A stretch of 64,000 nt of DNA from Massilibacillus massiliensis (GTDB lineage Bacteria > Bacillota > Negativicutes > FLKF01): the NCBI RefSeq assembly GCF_900086705.1, contig NZ_LT575483.1, forward strand, positions 2,490,924 to 2,554,923, given 5' to 3'. Shown here piece by piece: positions 51,829 to 60,602 of the stretch (position 1 is the first letter of the stretch; the number at the start of each line of letters is the position of its first letter). Both the position numbers and the translations under genes were made by a program. The notes under the pieces were generated by a model. The model saw nothing but the letters and a program-made list of their open reading frames with translations. It searched no databases and was not told where the DNA came from.

Positions 51829-52011
51829 CAAGTATTTTGGAGGTTTAAGGCCTAGCCTTTTCGTTCTTTTGGGCAATGCCAAAAGGACACTTACGCATTG
51901 ATGGAGAATGTCAGAGGTTTATAAATAAAATTTTAGTACAAAATTTTATTTGTTTTTAGATTGAGGTCGATATAAATTCGTGGCACTAAAGGTAAGTTTC
52001 AGCTATGTCAG

Positions 52012-52040
52012 TTGACACAGTCAGGTCGTTTGCATATAAT
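52012..52040 (+). promoter_or_regulatory. Perfect sigma-A promoter of the candidate antitoxin RNA
   Basis: TTGACA (52012-52017), 17-bp spacer, TATAAT (52035-52040). Both hexamers match consensus. The transcript should start near 52047. Confidence 0.9.
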
Positions 52041-52046
52041 AAAGTT

Positions 52047-52167
52047 AAATAGCAAATAAATAAAAGGTGCTACCGGATTAGACGGTCAGTTCCTAAACAA
52101 GCAAACGTATAAGGTTTTGACCTTATAGCCGCCTACTTTTTGCGGAAGTTGGCGGCTATTTTTTTAT
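52047..52167 (+). ncRNA. Candidate antisense small RNA (type I antitoxin)
   Basis: About 120 nt from a perfect promoter to a strong terminator (ATAGCCGCC / GGCGGCTAT then TTTTTTT, 52125-52166). No start codon with a ribosome site lies inside. The 3' end overlaps the stop-codon end of a 24-codon hydrophobic ORF on the other strand, and a convergent promoter would carry the toxin transcript through the whole RNA. Near its 5' end GGTGCTACC recurs at the 5' end of the opposing transcript. Confidence 0.7.
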
Positions 52168-52230
52168 GGATACTATGTAGCCAGTGGCTACGACAATGAA
52201 AACAATTGCCCAAATGATATCCATAAACAT
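52156..52230 (-). CDS. Candidate type I toxin: hydrophobic 22-24-aa peptide
   Basis: ATG 52230 or ATG 52224 (M-F-M-D or M-D start) behind AAAGGAG. The peptide reads DIIWAIVFIVVATGYIV then SIKK: one TM helix and a basic tail, the form of Fst/TxpA/BsrG-type membrane toxins. It is too short for standard gene calling. A promoter (TATACT with TTGATA) lies upstream and an antisense RNA overlaps its 3' end. I do not recognise the exact family. Confidence 0.65.
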   Translation of the reverse strand: MFMDIIWAIVFIVVATGYIVSIKK

Positions 52231-52284
52231 CACGCTCCTTTCTGGAACGCGATTGACCGCCTACCGTCTGGTAGCACCAAATAT

Positions 52285-52314
52285 AGTATAGCATCTAGTT
52301 GAATTACATATCAA
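52285..52314 (-). promoter_or_regulatory. Promoter of the candidate toxin transcript
   Basis: On the minus strand TTGATA (52309-52314), 18-bp spacer, TATACT (52285-52290). The transcript would begin about 52278 at GGTGCTACC and have a ~50-nt leader. Confidence 0.65.
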
Positions 52315-52374
52315 GAAAATGTTTACATTTATGGCTTTATGAATGAAAGAGGATTCAATATAATAATGAAGGAA

Positions 52375-52403
52375 AAACTCCTGCTAGATTTTGAGCAGGA
52401 GTT
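52375..52403. terminator. Hairpin upstream of gph-like gene
   Basis: AAAACTCCTGCT / AGCAGGAGTTTT. It faces no gene immediately upstream on plus except the TA locus and may insulate the phosphatase gene. Confidence 0.75.
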
Positions 52404-52513
52404 TTATATTTATATGAGAATATGTAGAAATAATAGAGAAAATGACACCCTTTTTTGAAAGGCAAATTGCCTTGATTTTATATACTACTATTTGGTTAAA
52501 GGAGATAGCAGTC

Positions 52514-53167
52514 ATGAGAAAATACGATACAGTTTTATTCGATTTAGATGGAACACTACTCAATACATTGGAAGATCTTACGGACAGTGTGAATTTTGCA
52601 TTAAGTTTATATGGTTTTCCTAATAAAAAAATGATGGAAATTCGGAGTTATTTAGGTAATGGAATTGCTCGTCTGATCGCACTTTCTATACCAGAGGGTC
52701 TTAGAAATCCTCACTATGAGGATTGTCTTAGCGAGTTTCGCCTGCATTATGCAAAAAATGTCCAAAATAAAACAGCGCCTTATGAAGGTATTCGGGAAGT
52801 TCTGGAATATTTAGTCAAAGAAAATTACAAAATAGCTGTTGTATCCAATAAATTTGATCAAGCAGTCAAAGAGCTTGCACAGGTGCATTTTACACAGTAC
52901 ATTCAGACTGCAATTGGGGAATCTGAGGATGTACCGAGAAAACCAGCACCTGATATGGTGTTTAAGGCATTAGAATCATTAGATGCTGAAGCTCGCCGCT
53001 CCGTATATATTGGGGATTCAGAAGTAGATGTGAAAACAGCGAGAAATGCGGGGATTCTTTCTATTGGTGTCACTTGGGGATTCAGAGATCGAGATGTTTT
53101 GGAAAAGGCTGGCGCAGACTGCATCATAGACCACCCGGAAGAAATTATAAAAATCATTTCGCAATAG
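52514..53167 (+). CDS. gph: HAD-family phosphoglycolate phosphatase-like
   Basis: About 217 residues. HAD motif I LFDLDGTLLNT, motif II (VVSN), motif III Lys in RKPAPDM, motif IV YIGDSEVDVKTARNAG. A four-helix C1 cap lies between. Members hydrolyse 2-phosphoglycolate and similar small phosphates or pyrophosphate. AAAGGAG precedes ATG 52514; the 24-residue longer frame has no ribosome site. Followed 60 bp later by the AAA ATPase gene on the same strand, possibly an operon. Confidence 0.88.
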   Translation: MRKYDTVLFDLDGTLLNTLEDLTDSVNFALSLYGFPNKKMMEIRSYLGNGIARLIALSIPEGLRNPHYEDCLSEFRLHYAKNVQNKTAPYEGIREVLEYLVKENYKIAVVSNKFDQAVKELAQVHFTQYIQTAIGESEDVPRKPAPDMVFKALESLDAEARRSVYIGDSEVDVKTARNAGILSIGVTWGFRDRDVLEKAGADCIIDHPEEIIKIISQ

Positions 53168-53227
53168 TGGTTGTGAGATGAACAAAAAAGCTTTGTGAAC
53201 GAATTGATCTGAAGGAGAATTTTGCTT

Positions 53228-53959
53228 ATGCAAGATTTATTGTCAAAACAATATTTGCGTGCTGTTGAATTGTTGCACGAGGATATAGAAGAAAATAGGG
53301 TAGACTATCCATTTTGTTTACCAATCTTTCATCAGTTTGAACAGTTGGAGTTTGATCCAAATGTTACAATTCTCGTCGGAGAAAATGGAGCAGGAAAATC
53401 AACCTTATTAGAAGCAATTGCTGTTGCCTGGGGGTTTAATCCAGAAGGCGGAACGTGCAACATGAAATTTTCGACGCAAGACACGCATTCAAATTTACAT
53501 GAATCTATGCGTTTGGTAAAAGGCGTAAAGAGACCGCAAGATAGTTATTTTTTGCGCGCAGAAAGTTTTTACAATGTAGCTACCCAAGCTGAAAACTATG
53601 GGGTTAGTCAATATTACGGAGGGGCGCTGCATCTAAAGTCGCACGGGGAAGCTTTTTTTGCAACTCTCATGAACAAATTTAAAGGAAAAGGTTTTTATCT
53701 CCTAGATGAACCGGAAGCAGCCTTATCCCCTATGCGACAAATGGCAATTTTGACAAGGATACGTGAGCTGGTAGATGATGCATCTCAATTTATTATTGCT
53801 ACGCATTCACCGATCATTATGGCATTTCCCGGTGCAAAAATATTACAATTATCAGAACATGGTATAGAGCCTATTGCATACGAAAATACGGAACATTATA
53901 GAATTACAAAACAATTTATCAATCATCGTGAAAGTATATTAAAAATATTGATGGAATGA
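53228..53959 (+). CDS. Small AAA_21-type ATPase
   Basis: About 243 residues. Walker A LVGENGAGKSTLLEAIA, D-loop/signature region YYGGALHLKSHGEAFF (ABC-like SHGE), Walker B YLLDEPEAALSP, switch His in IATHSPIIMAFPG. These features match the RecF/SMC-like AAA_21 group without the coiled-coil or Toprim parts of OLD nucleases. Stand-alone members are widespread and often uncharacterised. GAAGGAG lies upstream; TTG 53222 and ATG 53228 are both possible starts. Confidence 0.88.
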   Translation: MQDLLSKQYLRAVELLHEDIEENRVDYPFCLPIFHQFEQLEFDPNVTILVGENGAGKSTLLEAIAVAWGFNPEGGTCNMKFSTQDTHSNLHESMRLVKGVKRPQDSYFLRAESFYNVATQAENYGVSQYYGGALHLKSHGEAFFATLMNKFKGKGFYLLDEPEAALSPMRQMAILTRIRELVDDASQFIIATHSPIIMAFPGAKILQLSEHGIEPIAYENTEHYRITKQFINHRESILKILME

Positions 53960-53997
53960 AGGCATGTTTCGATACAAGTTAAAATTTTTATTGCAGA

Positions 53998-54052
53998 AAT
54001 CAGTATGCGGTTTAGATTACACTATTGTGTGATTTAAATCGCATACTGATTG
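53998..54052. terminator. Long hairpin between convergent genes
   Basis: AATCAGTATGCG and CGCATACTGATT arms with further inner pairing (TTTA-AT-CAC / GTG-AT-TAAA). No T run, but it sits between two converging genes. Confidence 0.65.
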
Positions 54053-54136
54053 AATCATGTTGACTGTTTAATTTAAATAATCAGAATAGTTAGTATTTTA
54101 TGGAGCGGATAAGCAAATTGATTTGTTTAAAGACTG

Positions 54137-55450
54137 CTAAAAAATGATCTGTGCAATAGCAAGTGAGCAAATGATGGATATCACCATGGAAACAAGGCCA
54201 GGTAATAGGTAACTGTGATTAAAGCCGAAACGTCCTATTTTCGTGGTGCCTGTTCTATCAAAAGCGACACAGCCTATTTGCGCGCCACCCGGAATAATAA
54301 ACACGGCACAGGCTGCAGGGATAAGTCCGATGAGTATAGCAGGCGGTAATCCGAGTGAAACAGCAATTGGCATTAGCATAACAGTAGTAGCTGCTGGACT
54401 GTAAAGAACGACAGAGACAATAAATAATGCTAATCCAAAAAGAACGGGATAATGAAGCAGAATACCTGAAGAGACTTCTTTGATTACTCCGATATAAGAA
54501 GCAAAAAAGGTATCAGTCATCCAAGAGATACCAAATATTCCGACACTTCCAACCAGACCAGCTTTAAATACGGAACCAGAATCAAGCTGATCTCTTGGAA
54601 CTTTACAAATAACCATAATCAATGCTCCTGTGGCAAGCATGACGACTTGTAATAATGCCGAAATTGACATAGGCTTGTTCTCTGGGCCTAGTCTAGGCAA
54701 TAATGATGGAAAGGAGCTTATAATTATAATGATGATGATACTTGCAATAAATAAGGCCACCGAGATTTTTGCTTGTTTAGTTGAATTTTGTATAAAATGT
54801 TTAGTTGGTGAAGGCTGTTCTTGGAATTCTCCGCTAGCGAGACGTCGTTTAAATTCTGGATCATTTTCCAATTCTGCACCTCTTTTATATACGAAAAAAC
54901 ATCCACTGAGAACGCCAATAAAACAAGCTGGAATTGTTACAGCAAAGATGTGAAAAGGAGCAATACCAATCGCGGCGGTAATTGCTATCATCGCTGCTGT
55001 CATTGCGCTTGTTGGACTTGCTGGAATTGCCATATTAGAAGCGATAACAGACATTGACATTGCTCTTTCGGGGCGTATTCTGGCCTCAATTGCTATTTCA
55101 GCAATAATAGGGTAAACCGAAAAAGCTATGTAGGATGTACCACAAATTACGGTGAAAAAGTAACATACGAGAGGTCCCAAAAAAGTTATCAGACTAGGAT
55201 TTTTACGAAGGATTTTTTCGGCAATTGCAACCAAAAAATTAAGGCCTCCAGCGCCTTGGAGTATTGAAACACAAGTAATAACTGCCATAATAATAAAGAT
55301 GACACTGATTGGTGGTTCACCAAGTGCCATACCAAATCCAATCGTTAGGACAGCTAAGCCAAAGCCACCTGCTGCGCCTAGCCCTATTCCACTGAATCGA
55401 CCACCTATGGCAATACATATGATAATGATGGCTAACTGTACCCAGAACAT
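54137..55450 (-). CDS. Dcu-family anaerobic C4-dicarboxylate transporter (paralogue 1)
   Basis: About 437 residues, 10-12 TM helices. DcuA/DcuB signature IAIGGRFSGIGLGAAGGFGLAVL at the start, SVIFIIMAVITCVSILQGAGGLNFLV, CGTSYIAFSVYPIIAEIA, CVAFDRTGTTKIGRFGFNHSYLLPG near the end. It exchanges fumarate, malate, aspartate or succinate across the membrane. AAAGGAG lies 9 nt before ATG 55450. It is divergent from the GntR regulator and paralogous to 58010-59335. Confidence 0.9.
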   Translation of the reverse strand: MFWVQLAIIIICIAIGGRFSGIGLGAAGGFGLAVLTIGFGMALGEPPISVIFIIMAVITCVSILQGAGGLNFLVAIAEKILRKNPSLITFLGPLVCYFFTVICGTSYIAFSVYPIIAEIAIEARIRPERAMSMSVIASNMAIPASPTSAMTAAMIAITAAIGIAPFHIFAVTIPACFIGVLSGCFFVYKRGAELENDPEFKRRLASGEFQEQPSPTKHFIQNSTKQAKISVALFIASIIIIIIISSFPSLLPRLGPENKPMSISALLQVVMLATGALIMVICKVPRDQLDSGSVFKAGLVGSVGIFGISWMTDTFFASYIGVIKEVSSGILLHYPVLFGLALFIVSVVLYSPAATTVMLMPIAVSLGLPPAILIGLIPAACAVFIIPGGAQIGCVAFDRTGTTKIGRFGFNHSYLLPGLVSMVISIICSLAIAQIIF

Positions 55451-55527
55451 ACGATGATTCTCCTTTTGCATAAATATTAGATATGCTTGCATTTTTTCTA
55501 CAAAAACATTAAAATAATTATATAAAT

Positions 55528-55547
55528 AATATTAATCATTTAATATT
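55528..55547. promoter_or_regulatory. Inverted repeat AATATTAA-N4-TTAATATT
   Basis: Perfect 8-bp arms between dcu1 and gntR. It shares the TTAAT/ATTAA core with the 26-bp palindrome upstream of the ArgH-like gene, so it may be a second operator of the same GntR regulator. Confidence 0.4.
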
Positions 55548-55683
55548 ATAATTGTTATAATGTCGAAAAACAAGAAGTATTGTAATTTTATATACTGCAA
55601 TTAGTAGAAGAAAAAATCAGGTAAATGCGAAGTAAAGTTTGATTTTACGTAAGAGTATGAATTGGTATATCGAGGTAGAGAGA

Positions 55684-56334
55684 ATGGATAAGGAATTTTT
55701 CGAAACGGTTAAATCTTATTTAATAAAAAAATCTGAAGAGAATAATGGACAAATAGAGCCAGAAGAAGAATTGGCAAGAAGATTTGGTGTCAGCCGTTAT
55801 AAGATTAGGCAAATTTTAGGGATATTGGTTCAAATGGGAGTCGTAGAACGCTCACCGCGCCGAGGAAGTATACTTAAATCGCCTGACAAAATTAAAATAA
55901 ATGATCAACTGAAATTACAGCTTGATGTAGCTAGTTTTGATGCTGCAGAATATGTGGAAGCCAGAATACTGGTTGAATGTGCAATCATTCCGATTATTAC
56001 ACGCAGAGTTACACCTTCTATGATGGTTCAATTGGAAAATATATTGAAAAATTTAGAAGAGAGTGCTGATTCTCCATTGATTGCTGATCAATATGACAGA
56101 GATTTTCATTTACTGTTATTACAGGCGTGTGGGAATAGAGTTCTTCAAGTATTTTCAGATGTTCTTGTGACGTATTTCGAAAAAACAAGTGGTGCACTCT
56201 GTGATCGGGATCGTCAATATTTTATTCAAATCGCAACAAAAGAAAGAGAAATCCTTGCATGTATAAAAAATGGCGATGAAAAAAAAGCTGCGGAGCTTAT
56301 GCGTGTACATTTACTAGAAACAATGGAAAAATAA
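55684..56334 (+). CDS. FadR-type GntR-family regulator (FCD domain)
   Basis: About 216 residues. Winged HTH at the N-terminus (GQIEPEEELARRFGVSRYKIRQILGILVQMGVVERSPRRGSIL) and FCD ligand domain with metal-binding Asp/His pattern (DRDFHLLLLQACGNRVL, AAELMRVHLLETMEK). It probably senses a carboxylic acid. GAGGTAGAGAG precedes ATG 55684. It lies between a Dcu gene and an ArgH/Dcu pair; a terminator and palindromic operator follow, so regulation of those genes is likely. Confidence 0.92.
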   Translation: MDKEFFETVKSYLIKKSEENNGQIEPEEELARRFGVSRYKIRQILGILVQMGVVERSPRRGSILKSPDKIKINDQLKLQLDVASFDAAEYVEARILVECAIIPIITRRVTPSMMVQLENILKNLEESADSPLIADQYDRDFHLLLLQACGNRVLQVFSDVLVTYFEKTSGALCDRDRQYFIQIATKEREILACIKNGDEKKAAELMRVHLLETMEK

Positions 56335-56340
56335 AGGGAG

Positions 56341-56375
56341 AACTACAACATGGATGATGTTGTAGTTCTTTTTTT
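56341..56375 (+). terminator. Terminator of the GntR gene
   Basis: Stem CTACAACAT / ATGTTGTAG with TTCTTTTTTT tail. Confidence 0.85.
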
Positions 56376-56400
56376 ATATTAATTGTCGACAATTAATATA
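56375..56400. promoter_or_regulatory. 26-bp perfect palindrome, GntR operator candidate
   Basis: Centred on GTCGAC with arms TATATTAATT / AATTAATATA. It ends 5 bp before the -35 of the lyase promoter and partly recurs there (TGACAATTAAT). Its position right after the regulator gene supports a role as its operator. Confidence 0.7.
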
Positions 56401-56405
56401 AAATG

Positions 56406-56434
56406 TTGACAATTAATTAAGTTAATATTAATAT
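56406..56434 (+). promoter_or_regulatory. Promoter of the ArgH-like / dcu2 unit
   Basis: TTGACA, 17-bp spacer, TAATAT. A half-repeat of the palindrome overlaps the -35. Confidence 0.7.
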
Positions 56435-56486
56435 AAAATATGAAAATTGTATAAATAATTCTAAATATTATGAGGAGGAATTTAGT

Positions 56487-57869
56487 ATGTCAAAAAAACT
56501 TTGGGGTGGTCGTTTTGAAATGCCAACAAATAAACTGGTGGAAGAATATACAGCTTCTATTTTGTTAGAACCAAGATTGGCACCATTTGATATCAAAGGA
56601 AGTATCGTTCATGCGACGATGCTTGCTCGACAGGAGATTATATCACAAGAAGATGCAGATAAAATTATTGGAGGTTTGCGTCAGGTAGAAAAGGAAATTC
56701 ATGATGGTAAATTCGTTTTTTCCACGATAGATGAAGATATACATATGGCAGTGGAAAAAAGAATGACAGAAATTATTGGTGAAGTGGGGGGCCGATTACA
56801 TACTGCACGAAGTAGAAATGATCAGACTACCGTCGATTCTAAAATGCATATGCGAGCTACAATTAAAGAAGTGCAAGCAGCTATTGTAGATCTGCAAAAA
56901 GAGATTGCTAAAAAAGCAGAAGAACATGTTAAGGTGATCATGCCAGGTTATACGCATTTGCAAACAGGACAGCCTATTCTTCTTTCCCACTGGATTATGG
57001 CATATTTTTGGATGTTAAGACGCGATTACACAAGATTTGAAGATCTTTACAATCGAATGGATGAATGTCCTTTAGGTGCAGCTGCATTGGCCGGAACGAC
57101 ATTCCCGATCGATAGACATTTTACTGCGCAAGAATTAGGTTTTGAACGGCCGACTGAAAATAGTATTGATTCGGTGAGTGATCGTGATCACATGATAGAA
57201 TTTACGGCAGCAGCGGCAATGTGCTTTATGCATTTAACACGTTTGGCTGAAGAACTCGTTATGTTTACGAGTCAAGATTTTAAATTTATTGAACTTTCTG
57301 ACGATTTTTGCACAGGATCGAGTATCATGCCGCAGAAAAAAAATCCAGATGTCGTAGAAAAAATGCGTGGTAAAAGTGGACGGATGTATGGAAATCTTAT
57401 GGCTATGTTGACAATTATGAAAGGAATACCGCTTGCTTATAACACAGATATGAGCGAAGATAAAGCACAAGTTTATGATTCTATGGATACACTTATGGCC
57501 AGTCTGCAAATTCTTATTCCTATGATTGAAAAAATGAAGGTTAATGGCGATAAGACACGAGCAGCAGCGGCAAGAGGTTTTTCAAATGCTACAGATATGG
57601 CAGATTATTTGGCGAGAAAAGGAGTTCCTTTCCGTGAAGCTCATAGTATCGTTGGTAGTGCCGTAAATTATTGCATTAAACATGAAAAGATGCTTGAGGA
57701 ACTTACACTTGAGGAATTACATGCTTTCAGTGAAAAAATTGAAAAAGATATTTATGAGGCAATTACGCTAGAAGCTTGCATTAATGCAAGGAAGTCATAT
57801 GGGGGAACTTCTTTTGAAGCCTTTGCTCATCAGATTAAGGTGGCTAAAAACATGGTTGATATGAAATAA
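56487..57869 (+). CDS. argH: ArgH-family lyase (argininosuccinate lyase or related fumarate-releasing lyase)
   Basis: 460 residues. Family signature GSSIMPQKKNPD with catalytic Ser, HTARSRNDQTTVD, TTFPIDR, GYTHLQTGQPI. All residues of argininosuccinate lyase appear present, so biosynthetic ArgH activity is likely possible. The setting is catabolic: no argG or other arg gene is near, and a FadR-type regulator precedes it and a C4-dicarboxylate carrier follows. A related role in splitting another N-substituted aspartate (as EDDS lyase does) is an alternative. GAGGAGG precedes the ATG. Confidence 0.85.
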   Translation: MSKKLWGGRFEMPTNKLVEEYTASILLEPRLAPFDIKGSIVHATMLARQEIISQEDADKIIGGLRQVEKEIHDGKFVFSTIDEDIHMAVEKRMTEIIGEVGGRLHTARSRNDQTTVDSKMHMRATIKEVQAAIVDLQKEIAKKAEEHVKVIMPGYTHLQTGQPILLSHWIMAYFWMLRRDYTRFEDLYNRMDECPLGAAALAGTTFPIDRHFTAQELGFERPTENSIDSVSDRDHMIEFTAAAAMCFMHLTRLAEELVMFTSQDFKFIELSDDFCTGSSIMPQKKNPDVVEKMRGKSGRMYGNLMAMLTIMKGIPLAYNTDMSEDKAQVYDSMDTLMASLQILIPMIEKMKVNGDKTRAAAARGFSNATDMADYLARKGVPFREAHSIVGSAVNYCIKHEKMLEELTLEELHAFSEKIEKDIYEAITLEACINARKSYGGTSFEAFAHQIKVAKNMVDMK

Positions 57870-58009
57870 CGAGTGAAAACAAGTTCTCATAAAATGTGTC
57901 TTAGTTCAGAGGAAGATAAGCTTCCTTTGAACTAGGCAGAAAAATGCTATTAACTTTGTCGGTACAAAGCTCGTTCATAAAATATTTTGTAATAGAGGGG
58001 GACTTTACG

Positions 58010-59335
58010 ATGACATCCGTCTTTTGGTTGCAACTTTTAATCGTAATGATTTGTATTGGTATAGGTGGAAGATATGGCGGAGTTGGACTTGGAGCCGCTG
58101 GTGGCGTAGGAGTGTCCGTATTAGTATTAATATTTGGGATGAAACCATCAGCACCTCCTACGAGTGTTATTTTCATTATTATTGCCGTTATTTCATGTGT
58201 GAGTGTATTACAAGCGGCTGGCGGGCTTGATATGCTAGTCAAATTAGCGGAAAAAGCATTGCGGAAAAAACCTAGTGCGATCACTTTTTTGGGACCAATT
58301 ATTTGTTCAATTTTCAGTATATTCTGTGGAACAACGTATGTAGCATTTTCTGTGTATCCAGTTGTAGCAGAAGTTGCCGCGGAAGCGAAAATTCGTCCTG
58401 AAAGACCACTTTCAATGTCTGTAATTGCTGCGGGCATTGCAATAATTGTAAGCCCTATGAGTGCAGCTACAGCAGGTATGTTGGGAATCTTGGGTGGGGC
58501 AGGCGTAACGCCTCTTAAGCTTTTAAGCATTACCCTGCCGGCATTTTTTATCGCTCTCATATGTGGATGTTTTTCTGTATATAAAAGAGGACAAGAACTA
58601 GAGCATGATCCGGAATTTAAAAGGCGCGTTGCTGCAGGTGAATACGAGTCTCTTCATCACACCGATACAAAAGATAATAAATTGACCCCAAATGCGAAAT
58701 CAGGTCTTATTATTTTTGCATTAGGTATTGCAGGTGTTATTTTCTTGGGTTCGGTAACCTCACTTTTACCTTCATGGGATGTGAATGGTGTTATGCAACG
58801 TCTCTCTACCCCAATGCTTATTCAAATGCTGATGTTAGCAACAGCCTGCTTTATTATATTAAACGGTAAGCTCCCAGCTGATAAATTAGCTGCGGGTTCT
58901 GTTTTTAGGGCCGGACTTATTGGTGTTGTAGGTGTATTTGGTGTAGGCTGGATGACCGGCACTTTTTTCGATGCATATAAACCAGAGTTTATTTCTTTAT
59001 TTTCTGGAATGGTACAAACTGCTCCGCTTTTATTTGGTATCGTGTTATTTTGCTTTTCTGCTGTTATTTTTAGTCCGTCGGTTACGGTTGCATCACTTAT
59101 GCCGCTAGGGCTTTCGCTGGGAATTCCACCAGAAATACTGATCGCTCTTTATCCGGCAACTTGTGGTGACTTTATTGTTCCAGGTGCCAATCAAATCAGT
59201 TGTGTGTCCTTTGACCGAACGGGGACAACAAAAATAGGTAAATTTGTCGTAAATCACAGTTATATGCGACCTGGTTTTGTCATGATCATTACAGGTGTAG
59301 CGGCAGGTTATTTTATTGTTAAGATATTATACTGA
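58010..59335 (+). CDS. Dcu-family anaerobic C4-dicarboxylate transporter (paralogue 2)
   Basis: About 441 residues, similar throughout to the gene at 54137-55450: IGIGGRYGGVGLGAAGGVGVSVL, SVIFIIIAVISCVSVLQAAGGLDMLV, CGTTYVAFSVYPVVAEVA, CVSFDRTGTTKIGKFVVNHSYMRPG. AGAGGGGGA precedes ATG 58010; a longer frame from 57944 has no ribosome site. It follows the ArgH-like gene by 140 bp and would import the lyase substrate or export fumarate/succinate. Confidence 0.9.
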   Translation: MTSVFWLQLLIVMICIGIGGRYGGVGLGAAGGVGVSVLVLIFGMKPSAPPTSVIFIIIAVISCVSVLQAAGGLDMLVKLAEKALRKKPSAITFLGPIICSIFSIFCGTTYVAFSVYPVVAEVAAEAKIRPERPLSMSVIAAGIAIIVSPMSAATAGMLGILGGAGVTPLKLLSITLPAFFIALICGCFSVYKRGQELEHDPEFKRRVAAGEYESLHHTDTKDNKLTPNAKSGLIIFALGIAGVIFLGSVTSLLPSWDVNGVMQRLSTPMLIQMLMLATACFIILNGKLPADKLAAGSVFRAGLIGVVGVFGVGWMTGTFFDAYKPEFISLFSGMVQTAPLLFGIVLFCFSAVIFSPSVTVASLMPLGLSLGIPPEILIALYPATCGDFIVPGANQISCVSFDRTGTTKIGKFVVNHSYMRPGFVMIITGVAAGYFIVKILY

Positions 59336-59407
59336 TAGAGGTTAAAGTGAAAAATTAAGTAATTCTTATCGTAATTTTGTAATGATTATCTATGAGAGTG
59401 CGAATTT

Positions 59408-59447
59408 AAAAAGCTGGCGAAGATATGATGTCCTCGTCAGCTTTTTT
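59408..59447. terminator. Terminator between dcu2 and DMT gene
   Basis: Stem AAAAGCTG-CGA / TCG-CAGCTTTT with T run on plus. Confidence 0.8.
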
Positions 59448-59525
59448 ATATCTTTATTTTGATTGTATAGCCTTTTCACGCTTAAGACTATATTCGGAAA
59501 ATAGATAAATAATTCTATGAAGCGT

Positions 59526-60440
59526 TTACGGAAGACGTTTCTTTGTCGGCGTTCCGAGGTTAGCACCGATAACGCCGATAATAATGATGGCCCCACCGAT
59601 CAAATGAAAGGCTTCTAAATTTTCGCCGAGATAAAATACGCCGGCAAAAATTGTGACTAACGTGGCAAAATTATTAAATACGCTCATCTTGGAGGCTTCC
59701 ATTTTTGAAAGCGCATAATTGGATAAAAAAGAAGTGACAAGTGAGGAAAGAAGACCAAGATAGATTGTAGCGATTAAAAAATTTTTATCAGTAAATGGTG
59801 TAAAGTACTGTGAAAGAGTGTTATTGAACATGTGCTGAATGATTGCCATGCCATTGAAGAGCAGCATGCCAAGCAGTGACATAATATAAGTCAAAATGGC
59901 GAGAGAATAACGTTTTGTCAAACTTCTTGCTAAAACGTTATAAGAAGCAGCTGATAAAGTGGAGAAAAGGATAAGCAGTATACCTTTGCTGTTGGTTAGC
60001 TCAACGGCAAGTCCTTTCATTGCGAAGATATAAATAACGCCGGCAACGGATAAGCAGGTAAATAGTTTTTGCCTTAAAGTTGAGCGTTCTTTTAAAAAAT
60101 ATGCAGCAAAAGCTAAAGTGAAGATTGGCACGGTTGCTTGAATAATTCCCGCTTCAGAGGAAGAGGTATAAAGCAGTCCAAATGCCTGAAAAGAGAAAAA
60201 TAAAGCTGGATAAAACAGCGCCAATGGCAGTATAGACAAAAGATCTCTAAATTTAATGGTCAGTTGGATTTTTCTAATGAAAAAGAAAAGTAAAATAGCT
60301 AGAAAGGAAATGCTAAAACGATGTGCCAATGTATCTAAAGGTGTTGCTGCGGTTAAAGCTATTTTTACAAACATAAATGAAAAACCGATAATGCATGCAT
60401 AAATCAAGGATGCAAGATATGCTTTGTTAAGTTCTGACAA
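59526..60440 (-). CDS. EamA-family (DMT) permease
   Basis: 304 residues with ten TM helices in two EamA repeats (SLIYACIIGFSFMFVKIAL...FFSFQAFGLLYTSSSEAGIIQATVPIFTLAFAAYFLKE; second repeat SAASYNVLARSLTKRY...NFATLVTIFAGVFYLGENLEAFHLIGGAIIIIGVIG). Exports metabolites or amino acids; substrate unknown. Start TTG 60440 with GGAGGT 8 nt before. Confidence 0.9.
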   Translation of the reverse strand: MSELNKAYLASLIYACIIGFSFMFVKIALTAATPLDTLAHRFSISFLAILLFFFIRKIQLTIKFRDLLSILPLALFYPALFFSFQAFGLLYTSSSEAGIIQATVPIFTLAFAAYFLKERSTLRQKLFTCLSVAGVIYIFAMKGLAVELTNSKGILLILFSTLSAASYNVLARSLTKRYSLAILTYIMSLLGMLLFNGMAIIQHMFNNTLSQYFTPFTDKNFLIATIYLGLLSSLVTSFLSNYALSKMEASKMSVFNNFATLVTIFAGVFYLGENLEAFHLIGGAIIIIGVIGANLGTPTKKRLP

Positions 60441-60602
60441 GATTATTTACCTCCAAGCGTTTAGGCTATTTATCGTAATAGAAATAGAGCTGACGTACAA
60501 TATAATTCAATGCGATAGGTATAGTTTTGTGAAATTCAAAATTCTGGATTAAGTGTAGTTGATAAAAAACATAAGATTAACTTGTCTGTCTGCAAAATCT
60601 TA

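Larger units (their letters stand above)
51631..52011. other. Non-coding stretch after dgoD
   Basis: Holds CACTAA/TTAGTG near 51675-51693, the dispersed repeat copy B, the TACTGACTTA hairpin and a short stem CTTTTGG/CCAAAAG (about 51867-51887). No gene seen. Confidence 0.6.

Noticed and set aside
57901..58560. 219-codon antisense frame opposite dcu2
   Set aside because: Low-complexity Pro/Ile/Thr-rich shadow of a hydrophobic membrane protein gene.
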